Assembly (NCBI GenBank): GCA_902464115.1
Contig: CABQIF010000008.1
Coordinates: 1 to 32,046, forward strand
Direction: 5' to 3'
Length of the DNA stretch: 32,046 nt
From: an uncultured Ruminococcus sp.
Lineage (GTDB): Bacteria; Bacillota; Clostridia; Oscillospirales; Ruminococcaceae
This document shows, one piece after another, positions 1 to 5,581 of this stretch. The position numbers were made by a program, and so were the translations under genes. Below the pieces are notes generated by a model. That model was not told the DNA's origin and ran no database searches. It saw only the letters and a program-made list of their open reading frames with translations. How positions within the stretch are numbered: position 1 is the first letter of the stretch; every line of letters starts with the position of its first letter.

Positions 1-121
1 CATCTCGAACATCCACTTTGCAGGAACTCAAACCCGTTCCAGCAAAAAAATCATTTTCAAAATCGTGAAATGCATTCAGCAAATCAAAATGCTTCTTTTC
101 AAATGGTGTCATGGTATACAT
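1..121 (-). CDS. Small heat-shock protein Hsp20, second copy (partial, cut by window start)
   Basis: This is the first 40 codons of an Hsp20-family chaperone; the rest lies beyond base 1. The ATG is at 119-121 and is preceded on the minus strand by an AAGGAGGA ribosome site. The visible residues begin MYTMTPFEKKHFDLLNAFHD and match the complete neighbour at 203-625 except at residues 31 (Leu for Trp) and 33 (Ser for Thr). Over the 121 shared bases I count 13 differences, several of them silent, so the copies have diverged under constraint rather than arising from an assembly duplicate. It is the downstream member of a two-gene tandem and probably shares the CIRCE-controlled promoter. Hsp20 proteins are ATP-independent holdases that bind unfolding proteins. 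The family call rests on identity with the neighbour, because the alpha-crystallin domain itself is not visible here. Confidence 0.88.
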   Translation of the reverse strand, partial: MYTMTPFEKKHFDLLNAFHDFENDFFAGTGLSSCKVDVRD

Positions 122-143
122 AAAAATTCCTCCTTCAAGATGT

Positions 144-189
144 GTTGATGGAATCAACGGCTGTCGCAGCTGGTTACAGCTGCGAACAG
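144..189 (-). promoter_or_regulatory. Two hairpins between the tandem Hsp20 genes
   Basis: In the 81-base gap, CGCAGCTG (165-172) faces CAGCTGCG (177-184) across a 4-base loop, extended by CTGT/ACAG (161-164, 186-189). Closer to the next gene, GTTGAT (144-149) faces ATCAAC (153-158) across 3 bases. Neither is followed by a U-run on the minus strand, so a simple terminator is unlikely. They may set mRNA processing or the relative expression of the second copy, or act as a thermosensitive leader. These roles are inference. Confidence 0.45.
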
Positions 190-202
190 ACGAAACAATT
201 CT

Positions 203-625
203 TTATTTGACTTCCAGCCGCTTGCTGGTCGGGGTTTCCGGCTGCTGTTTCGGCAGGGTTACATACAGAATGCCGTTCTTGTATTCGGCATCCAACTTTT
301 CCGCATCAATGCCAGTCAAGTCGAAACTTCTCTGGTAAGACACTTCAGAGCGTTCCTTGCGGATGTACTTCTTCTTGTCGTCCTTGTCCTCAGAATCGGT
401 GTGATGTTCTGCGGACAGTTTCAGGCAATCGCCTTGCACATCAAGGTGAATGTCTTCTTTCTCGAATCCTGGCAACTCGGCTTCCATCACGAACTTGTCG
501 CCCTCATCTCGAACGTCAACCTTGCAGGTGCTCCAGCCAGTTCCAGCGAAAAAGTCGTTTTCAAAATCATGAAATGCATTCAGCAAATCAAAATGCTTCT
601 TTTCAAACGGTGTCATGGTATACAT
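203..625 (-). CDS. Small heat-shock protein Hsp20 (alpha-crystallin family)
   Basis: A 140-residue ATP-independent chaperone of the cytoplasm that holds unfolding proteins for later refolding. The N-terminal arm (residues 1-33) is followed by the alpha-crystallin domain (about 34-125), with the typical start CKVDVRDEGDKFVMEAELPG and the family signature YKNGILYVTLPK near the end; a short tail follows with no clear I-x-I motif. An acidic/basic stretch around residues 75-90 (DSEDKDDKKK) is the variable loop. The ATG at 623-625 has a strong AAGGAGG site. Upstream lies a perfect CIRCE element (812-838), so repression by HrcA is expected. It is the first gene of a tandem pair with the partial copy at 1-121. 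Length is normal for bacterial Hsp20. Confidence in the family is very high; the choice between hsp18- and hsp20-type names is arbitrary. Confidence 0.96.
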   Translation of the reverse strand: MYTMTPFEKKHFDLLNAFHDFENDFFAGTGWSTCKVDVRDEGDKFVMEAELPGFEKEDIHLDVQGDCLKLSAEHHTDSEDKDDKKKYIRKERSEVSYQRSFDLTGIDAEKLDAEYKNGILYVTLPKQQPETPTSKRLEVK

Positions 626-645
626 AAAAATGCCTCCTTAGAAAA

Positions 646-699
646 GCAGATCGCTCTGCGTTCAAATTCATGTGATTTTCGGATTCGTTCTTGCGAATC
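646..699 (-). promoter_or_regulatory. Hairpins in the Hsp20 5' leader
   Basis: On the minus-strand transcript GATTCG and CGAATC (682-687, 694-699) can pair across 6 bases. GCAGA and TCTGC (646-650, 655-659) pair around a GCGA loop, a GNRA tetraloop, which ends about 10 bases before the AAGGAGG site. Such elements can stabilise mRNA or tune translation; a thermosensor role is speculative because the ribosome site is not itself clearly paired. Confidence 0.35.
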
Positions 700-750
700 T
701 TACTAACATTTCCGATACCTTCTCATGGGGCTCATTCCTTTCTTTCATTG

Positions 751-778
751 TCTATAGGATACTGCCGCTATATGAAAA
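751..778 (-). promoter_or_regulatory. Possible Hsp20 promoter (weak)
   Basis: Minus-strand TTTTCA (773-778) and TATAGA (751-756) are separated by 16 bases. The -35 is poor. A rival pair, TTTCGA (864-869) and TGTACT (841-846) with 17-base spacing, would place the transcription start inside the CIRCE element, which is the classical arrangement. The sequence alone does not decide between them. Confidence 0.3.
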
Positions 779-811
779 CTGTGTCACGCAATTGTGAAAA
801 CTAGATGAAAT

Positions 812-838
812 TTAGCACTCAACGGAAAAGAGTGCTAA
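812..838 (-). promoter_or_regulatory. CIRCE operator (HrcA binding site)
   Basis: Exact inverted repeat TTAGCACTC (812-820), nine-base spacer, GAGTGCTAA (830-838): a full match to the CIRCE consensus bound by the heat-shock repressor HrcA, normally found before groESL and hrcA-dnaK. Here it lies upstream of an hsp20 gene, which is less usual. A further half-like copy, GAGCGCTAA, lies at 853-861. The site is about 185 bases from the ATG, so the leader is long. Confidence 0.93.
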
Positions 839-900
839 CAAGTACAAACAGAGAGCGCTAATATCGAAACTGCCTGCATTCCAAGGTACAGAAACAGAAA

Positions 901-932
901 AACAGCGTTTTCCCCGAAGAGAAAACGCTGTT
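901..932 (-). terminator. Terminator of the xylanase gene
   Basis: A 12-base perfect stem (901-912 with 921-932, AACAGCGTTTTC arm) closes an 8-base loop. On the minus strand it is followed by TTTCTGTTTC, a modest U-rich tail. It sits 32 bases after the xylanase stop codon and insulates the heat-shock genes from read-through. The rest of the 626-964 gap holds the Hsp20 leader and the CIRCE element and no gene. Confidence 0.85.
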
Positions 933-964
933 GGATGCAAGTAATTTTAAATGAATGTTGTGGA

Positions 965-2845
965 TTAGAAATCTCTGAACATCAAGAATTTCAGACGGGA
1001 CAGGTCAATGACATTGACAACACCATCTTCGTTGACATCTGCGGCTTTTGCCTGTTCAGCGGTCAGAGTTTCCTTGCGAATCAGATACTTTTGCAGCAGA
1101 ACAACGTCCTGTACATTCAATGTTCCATCCAGATTCACATCGCCCAATAAGAAGGCAGGTTCTGTTATAGTCGTGGTTGTGGTTGTCGTTTCAGCTGGTG
1201 TTGTGTCAGTTGTGATTTCAGTTGTAGTAGTGGTTGTAACCTTTGGTTCTACATTGTCCACGATGGAATAATATGCCGGCTTTGCCTGGAAGTTTTCATC
1301 GAACAGCAGCGGAACTCTGCTTGCACGCCAGCTCTGATCGTCGGTAACGCCCCAGATAACAACAGCAGAAATGCTGTCTGCATAGTCGGTGTAGATGTCG
1401 AAGATGTCGCTGTACATCTGAGCCTGCTTTTCCAGACCTGCTTCAGAGGTATCGGAAGTGGTAATATCCAATTCGGTTACCTGAATATCCAGACCAGTGG
1501 AAGCGAACTTGTCGATTGCCTTGCGATAAGTGGAAGCGGTTGGGAAACCAACATCCAAGTGGGACTGCATGCCGATACCATCGATCAAGCCTTTTTCTTT
1601 CAGTTCCATTGCCATGTTGTAGATAGCAGTGGTTTTGCCTGGCATATATTCGTTGAAATCGTTATAGTAGAGTTTGCAGTTCTTCGGAGCATATTTTCTT
1701 GCATACTGGAACGCATATTCAATGAAGGAGTTGTCGCCGAAAATCCGAACCCATGCAGAACTGTTGGAATCTTCAGACTTGCTAGAGCCAGCCTTTCGAG
1801 GAGTTCCATCATCCAGCCATGCTTCGTTGACAACGTCCCAGGCATAGAAGTCAACATCCGGATACTGAGTTGCCAGACCTTCCATCACGTTCTTGATGTA
1901 GTTTTCCATTCTCTTGAGCATGGTGTCCTTGTCGACCCAGTCGCCGTCATCTGAGAAGTTTTCCTTGAAGAACCAGTCTGGTGTCTGGCTGTGCCATACG
2001 AGGGTATGACCACGAACCGGAATGTGATTTTCGCCGCAGTATTTCAGCAGGGAATCTGCCTGTGCGAAGTTGACTTGTGGATTTGTATTGTCACCGCTTG
2101 CCTGTGAAGCAGCCTGATCCAGCACATAATCCGGTTTCAGTTCGTTGCCGAATGTAATGCTTTCATTGAAGTGCTTTTCTACCAGATCCATGAAAGACGG
2201 AGAAGCCAGGTTGGAAGCCATAATGGCAGTACCGATTTTGAAATAGCCGTTGTAAACATCCTTGATGGATGCGATGTCATTCTGAATTGGAATGATCGGA
2301 GCTTCTGCAAGGGTGAAGTCGTCGATGTACAAGTTGGATGCATCGTTGCATTCAAAGTAAACATAGACCTTGGAAACTTCGCTGGTGAAGCTGAACTTGA
2401 CATTGGAAAATTCAACCCAGTCGCCGTTGGAAGTACCGCTTGCCAGATTGCTGTAATGCCGTTCGCCGGCAGCGTCAGTGTATTCCATGCTGAGGTTGAT
2501 GTTGTTGTACCATTCTGCTTTTGCATACGCACTGACGGTGTATTCTTTGTTTGGTTCACAAACGTCATCCAACAAGAATTGCGGGCCATGCCAGCCCTTG
2601 GCACGGTCGGATACCATCATGGAAGAAGAGCCGCTGTGTGCCTGACTGGTGGTGTAGGAAATGGATTCCACACCGCCTCTTCCGGTAAACGGCAGAGCAG
2701 CACTGCTGTCTTCAAAATCAGAACTGTAGATGACCGCACCGGTTTCCGTGTCGGCTGCGGTCACGGTTGCAAAGGGGATGGATGTGCTGAGCAGCACAGC
2801 ACCCAGCAGCCCCGCAAGAAGCTTTTTGCCTGTGTGTTGTTTCAT
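965..2845 (-). CDS. Secreted endo-1,4-beta-xylanase: CBM22-like, GH10 and type I dockerin
   Basis: A 626-residue secreted enzyme that cuts the beta-1,4-xylan backbone and docks to a cellulosome scaffoldin. Order of parts: Sec signal peptide (1-31, basic MKQHTGKK start, cut near TVTAAD); a CBM22/CBM4_9-type beta-sandwich (about 38-180); GH10 barrel (about 187-535) with acid/base Glu341 in DVVNEA, nucleophile Glu458 in VTELD, and GHTLVWHSQ, QSHLD and WGVTDDQSW motifs; a Thr-rich linker (about 536-562); and a dockerin (about 567-626) with two calcium-binding repeats, DVNLDGTLNVQD and DVNEDGVVNVID. Start: ATG at 2843-2845 after GGGAGG; a longer in-frame start would run through that site. It has its own promoter and terminator, so it is monocistronic. 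All catalytic residues are present. The dockerin implies a matching cohesin elsewhere in the genome. Confidence 0.97.
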   Translation of the reverse strand: MKQHTGKKLLAGLLGAVLLSTSIPFATVTAADTETGAVIYSSDFEDSSAALPFTGRGGVESISYTTSQAHSGSSSMMVSDRAKGWHGPQFLLDDVCEPNKEYTVSAYAKAEWYNNINLSMEYTDAAGERHYSNLASGTSNGDWVEFSNVKFSFTSEVSKVYVYFECNDASNLYIDDFTLAEAPIIPIQNDIASIKDVYNGYFKIGTAIMASNLASPSFMDLVEKHFNESITFGNELKPDYVLDQAASQASGDNTNPQVNFAQADSLLKYCGENHIPVRGHTLVWHSQTPDWFFKENFSDDGDWVDKDTMLKRMENYIKNVMEGLATQYPDVDFYAWDVVNEAWLDDGTPRKAGSSKSEDSNSSAWVRIFGDNSFIEYAFQYARKYAPKNCKLYYNDFNEYMPGKTTAIYNMAMELKEKGLIDGIGMQSHLDVGFPTASTYRKAIDKFASTGLDIQVTELDITTSDTSEAGLEKQAQMYSDIFDIYTDYADSISAVVIWGVTDDQSWRASRVPLLFDENFQAKPAYYSIVDNVEPKVTTTTTTEITTDTTPAETTTTTTTITEPAFLLGDVNLDGTLNVQDVVLLQKYLIRKETLTAEQAKAADVNEDGVVNVIDLSRLKFLMFRDF

Positions 2846-2887
2846 AAATGTAAACCTCCCTAAATAAAACAAGAACGTTTCTTGATA

Positions 2888-2910
2888 GAAAGCAAAGTGA
2901 TGTTGCTTTC
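2888..2910 (-). promoter_or_regulatory. Hairpin in the xylanase 5' leader
   Basis: GAAAGCAA (2888-2895) and TTGCTTTC (2903-2910) form an 8-base inverted repeat with a 7-base spacer, between the promoter and the ribosome site. It could be an operator for a sugar-responsive repressor or a 5' stabilising hairpin. It matches no consensus I can name with confidence. Confidence 0.4.
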
Positions 2911-2930
2911 TAAAAAAACCAGATGGGTTT

Positions 2931-2959
2931 AGTATACCATATTTTTTCCGAAATGTAAA
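2931..2959 (-). promoter_or_regulatory. Sigma-A promoter of the xylanase gene
   Basis: Minus strand TTTACA (2954-2959), 17-base spacer, TATACT (2931-2936): five of six and five of six matches to the consensus. The predicted leader is about 80 bases and includes the inverted repeat at 2888-2910. Confidence 0.8.
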
Positions 2960-3051
2960 TGCTTTGGGTGTGGAAAGTTTTCGTTTTTGTTGAAATTTAC
3001 TACAACACAGATAAAAAATATAGCAAGTTGTACAAATGTAGAAACGGAGTC

Positions 3052-3078
3052 ACGCTTTTGAAAAACGGGGCATATGTT
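3052..3078 (+). promoter_or_regulatory. Possible sporulation-sigma promoter of cotJABC
   Basis: CATATGTT (3071-3078) resembles the -10 element of mother-cell sigma factors E and K, and an AC dinucleotide (3052-3053) lies 17 bases upstream as in sigma-K promoters. No good sigma-A promoter is visible just upstream of the gene. In Bacillus subtilis cotJ is transcribed by sigma-E. This is a weak motif match. Confidence 0.3.
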
Positions 3079-3106
3079 GCAGTAAGGGGCGGTCTGGAGG
3101 AAAGCA

Positions 3107-3409
3107 GTGCCGTTCCCAAACGATGGAAAAAGTGAGGGGTTATTGATGCAATGGAATCATCAGGGAATGGAATTGGAGTTCCAGCCAGAAATGGCGTGGG
3201 ATCACTTCCATTTATTTGAGGACACACCGCAGCCGCCGGAACAGACTGGCATGCGGACACCACTGCCGGAGGAAACGCCGATCGGTATGGCATATGTGCC
3301 TTATCAGCAGTGGGATACGATTTTTTCAGCAGAGGAAGGATTTCCGAAGGGAACGATTTTCCCGCAGCTGTACAAACCATTTTGTCCGGGAGGTGAACGG
3401 CATGCGTGA
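3107..3409 (+). CDS. cotJA: Spore coat associated protein CotJA-like
   Basis: A 100-residue protein whose second half carries the CotJA pattern: an aromatic-rich segment AYVPYQQWDTIF (about residues 63-74), then FPKGTIFPQLYKPFCPGG (79-96). CotJA and CotJC interact and are assembled together in the inner coat of Bacillus spores. The chosen start is GTG at 3107, with GGAGG six bases before it; an ATG at 3146 (residue 14) is a possible shorter start. It overlaps the next gene by 8 bases, so translation is probably coupled. The N-terminal half is rich in Pro, Glu and Asp and is not conserved as far as I can tell. Position before cotJB and cotJC supports the call strongly. Confidence 0.88.
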   Translation: MPFPNDGKSEGLLMQWNHQGMELEFQPEMAWDHFHLFEDTPQPPEQTGMRTPLPEETPIGMAYVPYQQWDTIFSAEEGFPKGTIFPQLYKPFCPGGERHA

Positions 3410-3671
3410 ACAGGAATTGCTGTTGCGGAGTCTACAGCAGTGTGACTTTATGTTGTACGAGTTGCAGTTGTATCTGGATACGCATCCGAACTGCAAACGG
3501 GCAATGGAGCAGTACCGGAAACATCTGGAGATGAAGCGGAAAGCCGAAAAGATGTATGTGGAAAAGTATGGCCCGATTCGTCCGAGCCAGTCCAACACAA
3601 CAGAGCGTTGGAACTGGGTGGATGCACCGTGGCCGTGGGAAAAGGAGGCGAACGGCGATGTGGACGTATGA
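3402..3671 (+). CDS. cotJB: Spore coat protein CotJB
   Basis: An 89-residue protein matching CotJB in length and pattern: the helical start MREQELLLRSLQQCDFMLYE, then a conserved middle LQLYLDTHPNCKRAMEQYRK, and the typical Trp-rich C-terminus WNWVDAPWPWEKEAN. The start is ATG at 3402 inside the end of cotJA, with GGGAGG upstream; an open frame extends further left but lies inside cotJA. It overlaps cotJC by 14 bases. CotJB is a small coat component whose biochemical role is unknown. The gene order A-B-C with overlaps is the standard operon. Confidence 0.93.
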   Translation: MREQELLLRSLQQCDFMLYELQLYLDTHPNCKRAMEQYRKHLEMKRKAEKMYVEKYGPIRPSQSNTTERWNWVDAPWPWEKEANGDVDV

Positions 3672-4287
3672 GAAGAAACTGCAATATCCGGTAAACATTA
3701 AAACGCCAAATCCTCGGCTTGCAAAGTTTATTATTTCCCAGCTGGGCGGGCCAGACGGAGAACTTGCCGCTTCGCTGCGGTATATGCACCAGCGATATGG
3801 CATGAAAAACAATCAGGTCAAGGGGATTTTGACCGACATTGCAACGGAAGAACTGGCACATGTGGAAATGGTATCGGCGATTTTATATCAGCTGACCCGT
3901 GACATGACACCGGAACAGATTTTGCAGGACGGTTATGCAGAATATTTTGTCGACCATACCGCCGGTATTTATCCGCAGGGGGCATCTGGTATGCCGTTTA
4001 CGGCTGCTTATTTCCAGTCAAAGGGTGATCCGATCACCGACCTGACGGAAGACCTTGCAGCGGAACAAAAGGCACGCAGCACCTATGAAAATATTTTACG
4101 TCTGTGTGATGACCCAGACGTTCGAGAGCCAATTAAATTTCTCCGGCAGCGGGAAATCGTGCATTTCCAGCGGTTCGGGGAGGCAATGCGAATGGTACAG
4201 GATGAGTTGAATGCGAAGAACTTTTATTGCTGTAATCCGGCATTTGACAAAGGCTGTGGAAAGCAGCAGAAGCGTTCTGGAAAATAA
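3658..4287 (+). CDS. cotJC: CotJC, manganese-catalase-like spore coat protein
   Basis: A 209-residue member of the manganese catalase family within the ferritin-like four-helix fold. All ligands of a di-manganese centre are visible: Glu35, Glu65 and His68 (EELAHVEM), Glu136 and Glu166 with His169 (REIVHFQRF). Family members decompose hydrogen peroxide; in the spore coat CotJC is thought to protect against peroxide. The start is ATG at 3658 after AAAGGAGG. It is the last gene of the operon, followed by a strong terminator. The C-terminus has a Cys-containing tail (YCCNPAFDKGCG) seen in several clostridial CotJC proteins. Because clostridial cotJC also occurs in genomes with uncertain sporulation, the gene alone does not prove that this organism makes spores. 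Confidence 0.96.
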   Translation: MWTYEKKLQYPVNIKTPNPRLAKFIISQLGGPDGELAASLRYMHQRYGMKNNQVKGILTDIATEELAHVEMVSAILYQLTRDMTPEQILQDGYAEYFVDHTAGIYPQGASGMPFTAAYFQSKGDPITDLTEDLAAEQKARSTYENILRLCDDPDVREPIKFLRQREIVHFQRFGEAMRMVQDELNAKNFYCCNPAFDKGCGKQQKRSGK

Positions 4288-4300
4288 CACGCTGCAAAAT

Positions 4301-4350
4301 AGAACTGCCCGATGCACCCTCTCGTGCACGGGCAGTTCTGTTTGTCTTGT
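4301..4350 (+). terminator. Terminator after cotJC, probably bidirectional
   Basis: AGAACTGCCCG (4301-4311) pairs with CGGGCAGTTCT (4329-4339), with an inner TGCAC/GTGCA stem. A U-rich TTTGTCTTGT tail follows on the plus strand. The convergent methyltransferase gene ends at 4362, so the hairpin can serve both strands. Confidence 0.9.
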
Positions 4351-4361
4351 CTTGTAAAAAT

Positions 4362-5483
4362 TTATTCGCCGTAGTAAGAGAACAGCTGACACGGAATCAT
4401 ACCATTGTAGAGCTTTCTCCGTTTGGTTGCTGGTTTGCCAAAGAAGGATTCAAAGTTGGTATCTGGCGAGATTACATAGCAGGGATACTGTTTGTTTGCC
4501 GGAAAGACACCGCCCATGATCTGATAGAGCGATTCCGCAGCCTGTACATCTAAAAGCCGTTCGCCGTATGGCGGATTACAAATAATGATCTGCTCCGGAA
4601 CGGCTGTAAAGTCTGCAATGTCCTGCTGCATTACATGAATCCGCGTTTTTACGCCAGCTTTGCGAATATTTTCTTCAGAAAGCCGGATGGCTTCCGGGTC
4701 GCAATCGAACCCATATGCTTCAAAGGTGGTATCTCGCCGAATGGCGGCAATTGCTTCTGCACGAGCATTTGTCCAGATAGATGCCGGAATACAATCCCAG
4801 CGTTCCGCTGCAAAGTGGCGGTGCAAGCCTGGGGCAATGTGCATGGCTTTGAATGCTGCCTCAATCAGCAGCGTACCACTTCCACAGAACGGGTCACAGA
4901 CGACACTATTTTGCTTGACCCGTGCCAAGTCGACAATGCCAGCGGCAAGGGTTTCCTTGATGGGGGCAGCGTTGGCGTTTCTCCGATAACCTCGCTTATG
5001 CAGCCCAACACCGGAGCTGTCTAAATAGATAGTTGCGATATTTTTGCGGATGGAAAACTGAATCTGATGTACTGCACCGCTTTCCGAAAACCAGCTGGTC
5101 TGGTATTTCTGCCGCAACCGTTCTACAGCTGCCTTTTTCAAGATGGACTGGCAGTCCGGAACGCTGTGCAGTTTGGAATCCAGTGCATGTCCTTTGACTG
5201 GGAATGCATCATCTTTTCCGATCCACTCTTCGAGCGGCAGCTTTTTCATGCCTTGAAAGAGTTCCTCGAAGTTATAAGCCGGAAAACTGCCGAGTTGAAC
5301 GAGAACCCGTTCCGCAGTGGAAAGACAGAGGTTTGCCATTGCCAAAAGGTGATAATCGCCCCGAAATAAGATTCTGCCGTCCTGTACTTGAATCTGTTCT
5401 GCTCCCAGCTTTTTCAGTTCAAAGTGAAGCGTATGCTCCAGACCGAAATGACACGGGCAGCACATCCAAAATGTATGTTGCAT
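4362..5483 (-). CDS. THUMP-domain class I SAM-dependent RNA methyltransferase (RlmL N-domain / YpsC family)
   Basis: A 373-residue protein with an N-terminal ferredoxin-like/THUMP region (about 5-165) that binds RNA and a C-terminal Rossmann methyltransferase (about 165-373). The SAM site DPFCGSGT is at 197-204, FDCDPEAI (259-266) is the acidic ribose-binding loop, and the catalytic NPPY is at 303-306. This matches the family of E. coli RlmL (N2-methylation of 23S rRNA G2445) and Bacillus YpsC. The start ATG at 5483 follows AAAGGAAT. It lies downstream of the penicillin-binding protein gene with a terminator between, so it may have its own promoter or rely on read-through. The exact target base cannot be read from sequence. 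Confidence 0.92.
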   Translation of the reverse strand: MQHTFWMCCPCHFGLEHTLHFELKKLGAEQIQVQDGRILFRGDYHLLAMANLCLSTAERVLVQLGSFPAYNFEELFQGMKKLPLEEWIGKDDAFPVKGHALDSKLHSVPDCQSILKKAAVERLRQKYQTSWFSESGAVHQIQFSIRKNIATIYLDSSGVGLHKRGYRRNANAAPIKETLAAGIVDLARVKQNSVVCDPFCGSGTLLIEAAFKAMHIAPGLHRHFAAERWDCIPASIWTNARAEAIAAIRRDTTFEAYGFDCDPEAIRLSEENIRKAGVKTRIHVMQQDIADFTAVPEQIIICNPPYGERLLDVQAAESLYQIMGGVFPANKQYPCYVISPDTNFESFFGKPATKRRKLYNGMIPCQLFSYYGE

Positions 5484-5520
5484 GGTAGTATTCCTTTCTG
5501 TTTTAAGAAGATGATTTTTG

Positions 5521-5562
5521 AAAAAAGAAGCACATCATTTTAAGTTGCTGTGCTTCTTTTTT
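5521..5562 (-). terminator. Terminator of the class A PBP gene
   Basis: AAAAAAGAAGCAC (5521-5533) pairs with GTGCTTCTTTTTT (5550-5562) around a 16-base loop. On the minus strand the A-run, GC stem and T-run are in the right order. It lies 20 bases after the PBP stop codon. Its symmetry would also allow termination on the plus strand. Confidence 0.85.
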
Positions 5563-5581
5563 GGGTTGTACGAATTCGATT

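Noticed and set aside
1161..1245. Simple repeat of ACC/ACA triplets
   Set aside because: It codes for the Thr-rich linker between the GH10 and dockerin domains and needs no other explanation.
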